Assembly: GCF_048128805.1 (NCBI RefSeq) | Contig: NC_135997.1 | Coordinates: forward strand, 8,621,116 to 8,685,115 | Reading direction: 5' to 3' | From: Centroberyx gerrardi | Taxonomy: Eukaryota > Chordata > Actinopteri > Beryciformes > Berycidae | DNA: 64,000 nucleotides | Part shown: positions 39,641 through 52,164 of the stretch, one piece after another | Layout: each line of letters begins with the position of its first letter | Numbering within the stretch: position 1 is the stretch's first letter | Notes under the pieces: generated by a model | What the model saw: the letters and a program-made list of their open reading frames with translations, nothing else | The model's database searches: none | Told to the model about the DNA's origin: nothing | Made by a program: the position numbers and the translations under genes

Positions 39641-41185
39641 TGAAATGAAGGCAAATAGTGTCTTATGAAGTGTGACCAAAGGTGGACAGCTCAGACCTGT
39701 CAGAGCCTCTGTCTTCAGCAGATAAGGAGCTCTGACTTGAGATAAACCACTCAATTGATCCAGTTGCCCCATCAGGTGTAAATTTAAGGTGTCCGGGTCT
39801 GAGTCTGAATTCAAAATCTCCTCAGTCTCAATGACCTTCTTCAGACCTTCATCTGTCACTTACTGGGCCCAGCGTTTCCCACTATGGCAGCTTATGACAT
39901 AGAAGGGACCAAAATAGTTCAGAACTGTTGAGAAACAGCTGGGTACAGGTGAAGGTGAGCTACCAGTAGGTCAGCCATCCTGGATAACAGGGTTGGGGCC
40001 ATTCATGAATTGATTCATCCTGGAGTTGGAATTGGAATGTCACCCAGCTCCAAGGAAACAGAATTGGAATTGAATTGGAATGACAGGAAACAGAACTGAA
40101 TTCCATGAAATTCCACTTCCGAAGTTGTCTTGACTTGCTAAACATTAAAAATTAAACATTATGAATCAAATAAAAGACAGTTAAACAAATCAAATACATT
40201 TAATGATAATGTATGTGTTATAATTACATGTTATGCATCAAATACCACCTGAAAGGCCCCTTTCCTAACATTTTATGATATTCAGTATTGACAATATATA
40301 ACACTATATGTAATCTCAGATATGTGGTAAGAAGAAACAAACAAACATGGAATTTCACAGAATGTCATTGAATTAAATTAATCTTCCTGAAATACCCATT
40401 TTGTTCCAATTTCCTGTAGGTTTTTTCCAATTCCAAATCCAATTCCTCAGTTGAATTTGATGAGTTGATTCATGAATTGACCCCAGCCCTGCTGGGTTAG
40501 GGTTGGCTTGGTCCTCCGTCTCTGACATCCAGCACAAGAATGCTGCTCATTTAACTGCTTCCCCTTTGTCACACTGTGGCTTGGATCAAGCACTGTAGGG
40601 TGGATGCTGCCAGGCTGTGACAAGTCCTGCCTCCTGTACTGATGAATCACAGTTCAGAATCAGACTGCAGAGCGGAGGTGATCATGTGTCTAGTGGCAGA
40701 GATAGGTTTACCTGAGACCAAGGCATTGAGGTTCTCTTCAAAACCCTTGAGTTGTACCTTTTTTATCTGCTTCTATATAGTCTTCTGCAGATGGGCTGCC
40801 TGTTTGAACAGCTGCCACAACAACTGTCTTCAAACTGGAAAATTGATCAGGATCCGGTAATGATCAGGCTTCAGGGACTGCAGGAAAACAGCAGTGAACT
40901 TCCGCAGCTCCTCTTGGCCGTGAAGGTCTTTGATAGGCGGAATTACATGTAGTCCAGCCCAGTCAGGCAGAGTGGATGCACATGCTCAAGTTTCTGGAAT
41001 GGCCATTGGACCTTCGTGGGTATATACAGTGTATCAGCAGAGGTTGGCATGCATGTCGTGTGGCAGCTTGGACAGCAACATTGCCACATGAGAATCACAT
41101 GAGAATGGAGCTCAACACATCCATCCTTTACAAGTTGGTCCAACATACCTACCATGGTTTCGACAGTGTAAACTTCTTAAATGTT
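39608..41185 (-). pseudogene. unrecognised coding-like remnants, minus strand
   Basis: Read on the minus strand, several tracts look protein-like but fall in different frames with stops between: ETMVGMLDQLVKDGCVELHSH (41.16-41.05 kb), PPIKDLHGQEELRKFTAVFL (about 40.94-40.86 kb), NALVSGKPISATRHMITSAL (40.74-40.66 kb), CAGCQRRRTKPTL and ETEEILNSDSDPDTLNLHLM (39.8 kb). They are interrupted by an AATTGGAATTG-rich block. I do not recognise the family. A decayed mobile-element polyprotein or a processed pseudogene are the obvious options. Confidence 0.35.
40000..40490. repeat. GAATTGGAATTG-rich dispersed segment
   Basis: Short repeated words (GGAATTGGAAT, GAATTCCATGAAATTCC, TTCCAATTCC) occur at both ends. 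TTCATGAATTGA appears near 40003 and again, as AATTCATGA-type words, near 40470. It looks like a mobile-element body inserted among the coding-like scraps; the family is unknown. Confidence 0.4.
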
Positions 41186-42402
41186 TGAGTGTAGTCAGTG
41201 CAGAAGGCAGCTGGGTATTGGCTTCTTGAATCTTTTCACTTGATTACAACTTCTGTATTTATAGCAGCGATTCTCAATCCTTGTCATCGGGATCCAGAGC
41301 CATCTAATCATGGACTGATTTAGACCTGGGATGTAAGGTGAATGCAATTAACTACCTGGTAGGATAGAAAACCGGCAGTATACTCAGGCACTACACAGCA
41401 GAGAACCACTGAGTTACAGCAGCCTGTGGTGAAAAGACTTAACAGTGCTCTCCCAGTCCCAGTGTCTGTTGATGCCATAATTACTGCAGGCATGCAAAAG
41501 TATGATTTCTGTATGTGTGGTGATGTTTTTTACTATTACAATAAAACTAATTTACGAAATTGTCAGTAGACATCGATCTGTTCATTTATATCCAGTTACA
41601 TGTTTATGGTTAAGTATTTTTTTGATTATTATTATTGTATAATGAGAAATGTAACTTTTTCCATCTGAAATAATGAGATGAAATGAAAAAGTTTTATACA
41701 GCACAAGAGGGATTGACTAACATATTCAAAACATGTTATGAGTACAATATTGTGTAATAAAAGTGGAATAAAAGGCCTTGGCTTGATTAATGGTAGAGAC
41801 ATAGTCTAAATATAGGCTCAAGGTAGCCTATAAAAGGAGTCTAAACAGGGTGTCAGGCTATCAGCTGTTATGATAAACAGCTCCAAGTTTCTGTTGAAAA
41901 ATGGCAAATATTGAGAAAGCACTATCAGCAGTATAGGTAACTCACTATCATCTTATTATATAAGCCTGCTACGCACAATAAACTATTGAATTTGGCGAAT
42001 TGAAAGGGAAACTGACATTTTTAGTTTAAGTCTTATTTTTTTCATTGCCAGGCATTTGTCACACTGTCGTGAAAAGTTTCTTCTTTGGCAAAAAAAAAAA
42101 AAAAGAATTGCTTGTTAGCATTGTTAGCATTCCTCTAGCATCCAGTTGCAAACACACATTGTGTTTTGTGGGTCCTTCATTCAAGTCTACTGAAGCCAAA
42201 CTTTAATAGTGGAATGTGTTAACAGATGAAGAATCTTGAATCAGTCATTATGAAATTTGAAAAAAATCTGTATAATGTGCTGCTAGAAGAGTGAAAATAC
42301 AGATTTGTAAACAAAGTAAACTCATAAACAAAGTAGTTCACTACAGACAAGTGCCTGGCAAATCAACTGAAGTTGTAACTTTGTAGCTACTAGCTAGCTA
42401 AA

Positions 42403-42440
42403 GAGTGTGTGTGTGTGTGTGTGTGTGTTTGAATGTACTC

Positions 42441-42483
<43 letters not shown>

Positions 42484-42486
42484 GTG
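42403..42486. repeat. GT microsatellites
   Basis: Two long GT runs (about 42404-42428 and 42447-42486), separated by TTTGAATGTACTCTGTGA. Confidence 0.9.
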
Positions 42487-42666
42487 ACGTATTTCTTTAA
42501 ATACTAGCTTACATTTTTTGTTTCTTGATTACAGGATTCAAGTTTCCCATCGACATCATCACCTGAAATTGGAGTCAGGGGAACAAGAGGGGGTCGAGGC
42601 AGAGCGAAGTCCTCCTCTTGGAAAAGCTGTTGAAACACTTTAGGACTCATGTTTGATGCCCTGAAG

Positions 42667-42960
42667 TTTACTGAAACTGTTCATGAGCCCAGATAGTGAA
42701 ACACAACATCGATTCACCAAAGTGCTGCTGACCCAGAGCAGAGAGGTTCCACACAGGTTTTATACATGTTGCCTGCATCATCAGCTTTAATGTTTTGGAT
42801 AAGGTGTCCAGCAACTTGCCCATGGTAACCTGAATGACAGTCTTGCCCTGGATCTCGGCCAAGAAGCATGTTGAACAAGGCCAGCGCAGGCACAGTGTGT
42901 GCAGACAATACATGATACAGCAGCCTGGTCTTCTCAGTGAGAAAAACAGAGTTTCCACTC
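42667..42960 (-). pseudogene. unrecognised open frame on the minus strand
   Basis: A 96-residue frame containing AEIQGKTVIQVTMGKLLDTL and SKTLKLMMQATCIKP. Its composition is protein-like and a parallel frame looks like a shifted continuation (KADDAGNMYKTCVEP), which suggests a frameshifted remnant. No family was recognised. It could belong with the scraps at 39.6-41.2 kb. Confidence 0.3.
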
Positions 42961-44091
42961 TCAGCTGTTGTGTCTGGACGACCTGGGAGACACAGCCACT
43001 GACTTGTTTAAAATCTGAAGTCTGCTAAACACACTAACATGAACTGTAGTGCAATACATTGGTTGTCATTGATACACTGTCTTGTTTACACCACTGTCCC
43101 TTGCGTTATTACTTTCACTTTTTAAGTTTAACAATAAATAATGCAGAGTTAGAGTTTTTATACACGTTTGTTATAAATTTAGACAAATGACATACATGTG
43201 TTTTTACAAATACTGTAATGTGTCACTCTACAAAGTCCTTACAAGGCACAGAGTAGGTGCATGTGAAAGCATTACTTTTATCTGCCATGGTGAAGTTTCT
43301 GCTCTGACATGCACTGTCGTCTTATACAGACAGATGTGTTTTGTTCTAAATCATGTCCAATTGGTTGAATTGACCGTAGGTAGACTCCAATCAAGCTGTA
43401 GAGACATCTCAAAGCATTCAAAGGAAGTTGGATGCAGCTTAACTCAATATGGAGTGTCACTGCAAAGGGGCTGAACACAAAACATTACAGCTTTGCATTT
43501 GTTATTAATTTGCAAACATGTAAATAAAAAAAATCTACTTTGACATTATGGGTTATTGTGTGGAGTTCAATCTATTTTTTTTTTTTTAATTCAGGCTATA
43601 ACACCACAAAATGTGGTAAACATCAAGGGAGTTGACTATTTTCTGAAGGCACATATGGACAGTCCAATCAATATTTGTGAACATGAAACTCTATAACAAA
43701 GCAAGAAGGCTTGAACCTGTGATGTCATCAAGATGCAGAATCTGGAGCCGCTCCAAAGAGACTGAGTTTGTAAAGTAGATAAAAGTGACTGTGGGGAAAT
43801 TTGTAGGAATAATGACATGGATACACTGACAAGGAGCGTACTTTCCTCTGGACGACGACTCCATGCAACGAGGCTCTGCGCTCAAAAATATTGATTGTCT
43901 CTTTCTTGGATTGATTTATGTCATACAGTATGTGGGTACACATGTTGGTATCTCACACCTATTACTATGTAATTAAAAGACAGAAACACCATAAATGAAA
44001 CAGCAATAAAACTGCGTCTTACTGAATTTTTCTTAAGTAAATTTGGTGACCATCGAACCATACAGCAACAGTGACTGTGAGTGCTGTGGAT

Positions 44092-44275
44092 GGGGCATCC
44101 TGGTTGTCAGTGGTGCATGTAAACGCAACGTGCTGGGTTCAAATCCAGCCTGGGACCTTTGTTGCATGTCCTCCCCCTCTCTCTCCCAATATTTCCTTTC
44201 TCTCTCTCTACTTTGAACTGTCTAATAGAGGTGGAAATGCCCAAAAAATCTAAAAAAAACCAAAAAAACAAAACA
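44092..44275 (+). mobile_element. tRNA-derived SINE
   Basis: The B box GGTTCAAATCC is at 44136-44146, with a degenerate A box upstream (TGGTTGTCAGTGGTGCATG). The body CCTTTGTTGCATGTCCTCCC is followed by a CT-rich segment and ends GGAAATGCCC then an A-rich tail. This order is typical of fish tRNA SINEs. Confidence 0.7.
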
Positions 44276-44395
44276 AAACAATGAGAGTGAGTGAGTGAAG
44301 TGGGGAGAGATTCTAACAGATGTGTATAGGTTGAAAATATAGGCCTATCAAGATAAGCCTAATTTTTTCTAACTTGATTAGAAAACAGTACTTGC

Positions 44396-44500
44396 GGGGC
44401 GTCCTGGCGGCTCAGTGGTCTAAGGTCCGTGACGTCCTGGGTTCGGATCCGGCTGTCAGATCTCTACTGTCAACTTAAAAAAAAAAGGCAAATAAAAGAA
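44396..44500 (+). mobile_element. short tRNA-derived SINE
   Basis: The A box GGCGGCTCAGTGGTCTAAG is near 44407-44425 and the B box GGTTCGGATCC at 44440-44450. A short CTCTACTGTCAACTT body and an A-rich tail follow. The tail resembles that of the SINE at 44092-44275, so it may be an internally deleted member of the same family. Confidence 0.7.
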
Positions 44501-46234
44501 AAAAATACTAACAGTCTCTACTTTAATTATTTATTTATTTTGAAAAAAATATATACTTGCATTGTATTCGCCAATTGTTTGCTAATACAATGTGGTTTCT
44601 GAACTTCTAAGCGGGCTGTTTCCAACCAGAAGGGTCAACCGTCCCATTAGCTTGTTGAAAATGATGGTGAGCTTGGAAATTATTGGTTGCGATGTTGTCA
44701 TAAGTGTAAGTGTAAGTATAGTAGCAGTGTCAATGTAGTGTCTGTGAGTGTGGATCTGATCAGTGCTGAGAGTGGGTACAGAGGGGGGTGTAGCGCTGAG
44801 ACGTCAGAATTTACTGTTGAGACTTCTGGATCTGCATCGTGGGACAAATTCAGTGAAATGTCTGTGATGGGAGGCGCTCACTTGATAACTCCAAAGATTC
44901 CCGCTCTCACTCACCCCAGCTTCCTGTAACATCCAAACCATCCAGGATCTGTTATGTGCTCAGCTGGTTTAAAAGCAGAGTACTGAAGTACGTGAGGAAT
45001 CTGTTTGGCCTTGACACCCTGCACTCTGATACTTTTGCCCTAACTCTGCAATAATACAACTTCTGATATTGTTGCATATAACAGTTGTATAGGGGATGAC
45101 TGTGTTACTGTATATAGTTTCTGACAAGTAATAGCAAAGGACGGAGGAAGTGTATTTTACCAACACACAGCATTTGATATAAGTACACCTGATGTTATTA
45201 GAATAGAGTGAGTGCCTACACAGAAACCTGACTTGGACGTTTCTGGAAAGGAGGGTGAGCAAATTGTAATATTATTACTGATATTGAAAAAGTAATTCAT
45301 TATACTACTCCGTAATCATTACTGTGCAAAGTTATAAGGTTACTGAAACATGTTACAACCAAACGCTGCAAATAGGTGCATTTCACTTGCACTTACTCTT
45401 AGGTACATAGTTTCTAACTTGGCAACATTGCTTTAGTGACTTTTAGTTAGTTTTAGTTTAGTTTTTGATGCCTGGTTGTAGTTTTGGTTTTAATTGCACA
45501 GAACCTGAATATGATCGCTGTATCAAACGTTCAGGCCTTTGACCTACATTGATCTAAAAAGTAATTTTCATATTAGGAGACAATAGTCCTAGTCCCAAAT
45601 ATACAGGCTCCCATGCTGCTACTATGCCTCTCTGATTGCTAGAAACATCAAGTCAAAGTAATAATGCATATGGACAAAACCCAGTCAGTCACATGTGAAG
45701 CAAGTCGCTGCATCACATTTAACTCTGACAGAATCACCAATAGCCTAACCAGGTAGTTTTCACATAGCTATTCAATGCTGTGGTCTTGATTCAAATAAGT
45801 ATATGTCTTGAGCTGGGTTTAGACATTGCTCTAATGCACCAGTACAATTGGTGCCCAAGAAATTTGACCGGGTCAGTTGGTTCAAGATGGTTAAACAATA
45901 CAGGTTTGACGCACTAGGTGAAGGGACAAAACAGGACTTCACATATAGTGCAGACATATTGCATGACACATTGTAAGTAAACCTTCAAAGCTGAAGGATT
46001 ATACCAGTGTAGCAGCATTGGCATAGCCACAAATGTGCAAAGTACAACTAGGTTGACTGATAGCAAAATATGCATAAATGACAGAAGTGTAAATAAGGCA
46101 ACAGTAAAAATGTCATCCCCCACGCATAATGCAGTCATTGTTTGTTTATCTAAAATGATGTCACTCAGTGCTTGTATAGTACTGAGTGTAGTTTTTGTCT
46201 GTGGATTGGTGTGCTGCCACCCATCATATCTCAG

Positions 46235-46450
46235 ACACCACTGATTGGCCAATCAGTGTAATTTTTAAATGCCAGAACACAGTGCCAAAATGTATCATCC
46301 CTCCAAATTTCATCAAAATCTGACCATTTTGACCTGTAATCATATCTCCCTTCTCAGGCTAATTAGTATAATTTTTTAAGCACCAGAACACTGTGACAAG
46401 ATGCATTGTTCCACTAAGTTTTATCAAAATCAGACCAGTGAGACCAGTGA
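46235..46450. repeat. two diverged copies of a roughly 110-bp unit
   Basis: CAATCAGTGTAATTTTTAAAT...GCCAGAACACAGTGCCAA...TTTCATCAAAATCTGACC is followed by CTAATTAGTATAATTTTT...CACCAGAACACTGTGACAA...TTTATCAAAATCAGACC. The CATCAAAATCTGACCATTTT words occur in common fish repeats. Confidence 0.6.
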
Positions 46451-47899
46451 GACCAATCAGACGTTTAATTGTAGCGCCTCCATCAGGCCAAACAAATTAT
46501 GGTACTACTATCCATATAATGTTACCTATTGTGCAAATGAGATGTGTTAACAAGACAGTGAGAGTTAGCTGGATGCTATGGTTAGCTAGCTAATTAACAA
46601 GCTGACAATATGTAAACACAAAATCAACCACAGGCACCAGTGAAGAAATGATCAGCACTGAAATCAACCATGTCTATTTCATCCTGTTTAATATCTACCA
46701 TTTTAGAAATGAAGTCAGTCATTCTCAGATGTTGTTGTGGACCAAAAATCAAAAAATCCTCCATAAATGCATTAAAACAGATAATTCCAGTCCTCAGTTC
46801 TGATTGGATGAGTCAGCTGTTGTAAAATACGTGATAAACACACAGCTGTGACCGCATAAGACTGTGGTCACAGATCACATTTTTTTCCCTCATGCTGAAA
46901 CACAATGTGCCGCTTTGAGCGTCACTAACAGCGAGAGCAAGAGTAAAATCGCACTAACCAAAAATCACTGGAACATTTTATAGAACCACGTGAGACTGTG
47001 ATTTATAATGATTTTAGAACAACTAACAGTCTGAGCTCTGTTTCACGTTGCACCTAAAAACACCTCTTAGCTGTTCTAAAATTGCTGTAAACTACCTCCT
47101 CCCATGGCTTGTTGCTTAAAGGAGTATTAAGTAGCCTAATCTTTAACTTTTATCGACCTCTATCAGCGACCAAGGAATTCCAACAACATCGACAGGTCTC
47201 TGGCACAGCTTATGGTGCCCATTAATTGACATATATAATAATCAATAGTTTCACATATAGAGATGAGTAGTAGTAAGTGTATGCTTTTTTCAGATTATGC
47301 AGCATCCATGGCATCAAAGGCAATATATGATGCAATTGCGGCCTGTGTAACCGCGCGCATAGGGTCTTAACATGCACCTCCGAAATTTTGTAACAACGTG
47401 GATGGCAGTGATCAAGCTGCAACGATTGGCTGGCTAGCCTATGTAGTGCTAGTGCATAATGTTTGTTGCTATGGTGACAGAACATGCACTCTGTTCTTCA
47501 AGCCGCTTTGACCTCATGAACCATGAATTCGCCTGACGTTCGCGGAAACTGTGCGTGCGGAAGCTGAAATAAAGTATGAATCAGCTGTAAGCTAATTAGA
47601 GCAGAGAGAAACATTTATTAAATAGTTTGTCATGATGCAAGATATTGTAATGATAAAAGTCATTTGTTTGTTTTTTTTACTTGAGAATGAGATGTCTTCT
47701 GAGCATGAGCAGCTGAAAATAGGGGGGCGGGGAGTTTTTGTTCCAAAACAGAATAAGGGCCTGAAAGTGAGTTTTGAAAATCACAAATCTCAGCACCTGG
47801 CAAAGTAATGGCATTGGTATTGATCAATAACCCTATCAATCCCCCCGCAGATACACTATAATATGTTCTATGGGAGAGTAAATACGTCACTTACTGCAC

Positions 47900-49015
47900 C
47901 TTTAATTATTTACCCGGTTTGCAAGTGACATTCGCACAAAATGTGCCCGTAGCTCCAGCCAGCTCTCTGCGGTCTCCTTCCTGCTTTCAAAGTTCCCACG
48001 GAAAGCAGCGGACCACCCAGCAGCGCCGAGCACGACGCCGATTAGCTGAGTTGAGCTCATTTGCATTAACGTCAGTAAAGGCTGTAGGTCAATCCTTGCG
48101 GGTGCTTTTATTGGATGTGCCGCTGTCAAGCAGTGCTGAAGAATTGGAAGGGCAAACGCTAGAAAAGGCAGAGAAAAGACAAACAGAAAACCAGCATTAT
48201 GTAGCTCGTTTCTGCCTTATCTCTGCGCTCGTAAACCTTAAATAATTCTGCCTTCCCCTTTTTCATACCCGAAACTTGTGGACGCGGAGCGGTCTTGTTT
48301 TTTTTAAATTTTTTTTTCCTCTCTCAAGCGATTGCATTCTCCAGAGGTGGTACCTCCACATATTACAATTTGACAGCCTCTACATCTTTCTTTTCTCCAG
48401 AATGAGAGAAAATCGCGGAGCCTGACACACTGTAGCCGGGTTTGTGTCTCTCTATCTGGCGGATCATCTTCAATCGGGCAGCGGATGTCTGAATGGAGAT
48501 TGCAAGCCATCCCCAAGATTTCTCCGCTTCCTAAATTGGTGAATTTGGGCTGATAAATGGAGTGTTTGGTCGGACTACATGGCATTATGTTGCAAGGGGG
48601 AGGCTTGACATCGGAGCGACTGACCAGAATAATAGTCTGCAGTGTGAATATTTCAGCCTGTTGATGATGAACGGCTCAGGACTGGAGCAAAGTGTCGTGA
48701 GAACCGGTTTGTGGCCCATGTCTTGAATTGAAGTGGGCAACCAGATTGTTAAAGGAGAAAAAGGATCATTTTGGATGGCTGTGGGGTGGGGAGGACGACA
48801 GCAAATGAATCCTCGGACACAAAAAAATGGATAAAACTAATGCATGAGCTGGCGGGGGGACTGGTGTTTTTTAGGCCTACTTGATAACAGTGAAGTTCAG
48901 AAAAAAAAATGAGAAAATGATGATGTGGTACGAAGAAGGCGAGAAGAGGAGCCAGAGTGAGGGATAAATCGTCCATGGGGATCTGAACAGCCCAATTGAA
49001 GAATAACGGAATTCA

Positions 49016-49050
<35 letters not shown>

Positions 49051-49372
49051 GCGAGGACGAGACAGCTGCTTTGATTAAAGAAACATCTCCAATTAACTTC
49101 ATGTGAAAAACAGAGGGAGGAAATCAGCTTCCTGGTCGGGGGGTGGGGGATAGAAAGATAGATATATTATTCATGCTTTGTGTTAGAGCAATTGGAGAAC
49201 CCGTTTTGTATTGGCCTAGCTGATATATATATAAATATACATATAAATATAAAAATGAAATAGCTTAGGAAGAAGAGTGGACCCTAAAAACACAAGGAGA
49301 CAGCGAATGACACTCGGGTAGCCTCTAAGTAAAGCACTTGCGCAAAAGAAAAAGGCTGAAGTGGGTTGAAGC
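47900..49372 (+). promoter_or_regulatory. promoter and leader region of the pde8 gene
   Basis: GC and CpG content rise from about 47.9 kb. An octamer ATTTGCAT (48059-48066) directly abuts TAACGTCA (48067-48074, a CRE-like TGACGTTA on the other strand). Long leader-like sequence without a convincing exon follows up to the ATG at 49373; it contains a poly(T) tract at 49019-49048. Open frames on both strands here are short and look incidental. The start site is not visible. Confidence 0.45.
49019..49048. repeat. poly(T) tract
   Basis: About 30 uninterrupted thymines lie within the putative pde8 leader region. Confidence 0.9.
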
Positions 49373-49525
49373 ATGGGCTGTGCTTCAAGTATTCATATCT
49401 CTGATAGGGTGGTCTACCACAGTGGAAAAGAGTCCGAGGATTCCCACTCACCCCAGCAGACTAATACCACTCAGCATCAAGGAAATCCTGCCTCGGGACT
49501 ACCCATAAAACCCCTGAGTTGCAAG
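49373..49525 (+). CDS. cAMP phosphodiesterase 8, first coding exon (partial gene)
   Basis: PDE8 enzymes are high-affinity, IBMX-resistant cAMP hydrolases with REC, PAS and HD-type catalytic domains. Only the first 51 codons are in the window, ending at AAG|GTGAGG in phase 0. The start MGCASSIHIS matches the PDE8 N-terminus (MGCAPSIHIS/V), which provides Gly2 and Cys3 for myristoylation and palmitoylation. IHISDRVV resembles PDE8A, while the following ESEDSHSPQQT resembles PDE8B. Linkage to human 15q genes favours PDE8A. No second exon was found in the next 14 kb. The family is fairly sure; the A/B choice is not. Confidence 0.75.
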
Positions 49526-50641
49526 GTGAGGGAGCCTACATTCATTACATTCAGAGAACTGAGAGAAAGAAGTGTGTGTGAGAGAGAAAGAGTGTGTGTG
49601 TGTGTTTGAGAATTGAGAAAGTGAATATCATACAACCTATTTAATTCAAGTTGTTCAGCAAAAGGCCTGTATTCCCTTACAGAAAAGAAAACCTATAATG
49701 ATTTTTTGAAGTATACTGTACAAATATCCCTCCAAAATCATAAATTATATATTATATCCAGTAGGGAAATTATAGTGACACTCTAGGAGATAAAAAATAA
49801 CACAAAATACAGTAAGGTCACGCTAAACTATTGACTGACACAGACACAGTCCCTATAGGAATATTACAGTGATTTGTTTTGTTTTGTTTTGTCATGACTG
49901 CTAGATTTCACATTAGAATTTGCCATGCTTGACATTACAACTTTATCTGCTACTTTTTTTTAAATATAGAAAAGCTAGGCCATGACAGTGTCACACACAC
50001 GGTGGAAGGTCGCGGGGTCACGGGCCTCCACACCAACCTGAGGTATTGTTCAGGAGTTTATGAGCCCGGCAAACGCAGTCAGGATGTAGCATATATGTTT
50101 ATCAGCTGTGAGGAGCTTGATATATACTGTATATGTATAATCCCACTGCTGGAGTTGTGGACTAAAACCTTAATCAAAGCTCTAAGCATTCACTTCTATT
50201 ATAAAATATGGTTCTGTTCAGGTCACCACACTGTAAAAGCCACGGCCTTTGCCTCTGCAGCACCTTTCTACTAATGGAGCTCTTTTAGTTTTCAGTAAGA
50301 TGCCCTCTCTCATTGGCCTGGTCGAGGCCCAAACTTGCCGCTTCAGGTTTGATTGAAATTAGACTCTAGTCAAAGTCTCGTACTGAAACGTTAAAGTGAA
50401 AGTGCTTATACGGGCGGCGAAAGTGTCTGAACGGGCAGCAGGAGAGGCACTGGAAAGGATTTAGTGACATAATCACAAATAGGTCCTCATCAGTATGTTA
50501 CATCATGTCAAAAAGACAGAAAAAAAAAAAAAAAACAGGCCCATTTGTGTATTGGACTATAAATAATTAACAGTGGCATAATGAAATGCACTGTTTGTAT
50601 CCTGGGACTAAAAAAAGAGTTGTTTCATGTTAAGATATCCC

Positions 50642-50643
<2 letters not shown>

Positions 50644-50682
<39 letters not shown>

Positions 50683-50720
50683 GACGATGATGATGATTAT
50701 TATTATTATGATTATTATTT
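50644..50720. repeat. TTA microsatellite
   Basis: A (TTA)n run of about twelve units is followed by mixed GATGAT/TTATTA units, in pde8 intron 1. Confidence 0.9.
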
Positions 50721-51616
50721 GGCATTCTATGTCATGTTTGGACTCACATAACAAGAAGTGTAACAAATCAGAGGTGCTTGTCTCCCTGTTATCAGGGTTC
50801 AGAAGTCAGCAACAGGCATTTGGTGATGAGGAGGATCTGATTTTTGCGACAAACTAACAAGTGAAGATCCTGGTTTCCACGTGCGCTGGCAAACCGCCTC
50901 GTCCCTTTCACACAGTGCTCCTCAGAAATCTCAGTCACTACACAATCTTGAGTTCAGAGCAGTTATTCTTTTCCTGAATGAAGAATAGTGATGCAGTGGA
51001 CTCAAGAGGAGTGGCAAATTTACAATAGAGTCGAGAGAGCTTGTACTTGTGTGCATGTGCCGGCGTCTTCAAGTATAAACAGTATGTAAATGTGCGGTTT
51101 TATGATTTTTAGTGCGCAAAAGTGTGTTTGTGTGATGGTGTATGTTTTCATGAGTGTGTGTGCATTTGTTTGACAGACCGCAGGCTATTTGAGGACCTCT
51201 GTCAAGCTGAATTTTGTGGCCAAATGTCACCGCAGGATCCAGTGAGAAGTCAGTGTGACAGATGCCCCCACGTCAAGACGCCCACTGTGCCTGTGATTGA
51301 ATTAGTCCCCTGATTGAGTTAGACTAATGGCATACAAATCTCCTTCAGCTGGAGACGGTTAAAGCCTGTTCTGTAAGGTGTCATCATCAACATTCTCCGT
51401 AGTCACTCCCAGCGAGCGGCCACGTTAATTCTGCTATAATCTATACTTTACAGCCAAGTTGGGTTGTAACATTTACCGCTCGCTCCCTTCACAAATCAAG
51501 TGTTTGCCAACACCAGCTGGCTGCGATCGGTCTGAGGTGTATGTTCAGTGATATGTGTCACTGTTGCTCGTCGTAGCTCTCTTGGATTCTCCTGCTTATA
51601 AGCGATCAATATTGGC

Positions 51617-51634
51617 TAGGGTTAGGGTTAGGGA
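51617..51634 (+). repeat. short interstitial telomere-like repeat
   Basis: TAGGGTTAGGGTTAGGG, just under three TTAGGG units. A similar short run is at about 61991-62007. It is too short to imply a telomere fusion. Confidence 0.7.
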
Positions 51635-51884
51635 TTATTCTCGTGAATGTAGGTTTTATTCTCCCTTCGCAAAACAATTCCATTACAAAAAGCACAGTGT
51701 CCGGCGGTTCTTCCGGAAGATGTTTGGGAGTCGAGTTTTCCGAAGATGTCAAAGTGTTCGTTTGACCTTTTTCCGACAACAGTAGCGCTGCACCGTAACC
51801 CCAACAAGTGTCACCGTAAAGCAAATTCGACCCACATCATCTCTAATTGTTGGTGCGTCTAATTATACGTGTTTCTGTTATTGT

Positions 51885-51886
<2 letters not shown>

Positions 51887-51919
<33 letters not shown>
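51887..51919. repeat. GT microsatellite
   Basis: An uninterrupted GT run in pde8 intron 1. Confidence 0.9.
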
Positions 51920-51920
<1 letters not shown>

Positions 51921-52132
51921 CCATGCTTGTGTCATTGTGATTCTGTGGCACAGAAAGGGGCACACACACACATTCAACACTTGCAGGATAATAATCATCC
52001 ACATCTGTGCCCAAACTGGCACTAGCTACAGCAAAGCACACTTTTTTTTTTACCTTCATAACAAACTTGAACTAACCGGATTTTAAAAGTGTGCTGTGTC
52101 TTTTTTCTAGATTTTTACACTGAGAGAAAGAT

Positions 52133-52164
52133 ACAGAGAGAGAGAGAGAGATACAGAGAGAGAG
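52133..52164. repeat. GA-rich repeat
   Basis: Two ATACAGAGAGAGAGAG units placed in tandem. Confidence 0.8.

Noticed and set aside
44396-44450. A functional tRNA gene.
   Set aside because: It has A and B boxes, but no paired acceptor or anticodon stems could be drawn, and an A-rich SINE tail follows.
48304-48585. 93-residue minus-strand frame in the pde8 leader region.
   Set aside because: No recognisable domain, no splice context, and it overlaps the putative leader. It is probably chance in GC-richer DNA.
51617-51634. Telomere-like TTAGGG units as a chromosome-fusion scar.
   Set aside because: Under three units; such short runs are frequent by chance and in repeats.
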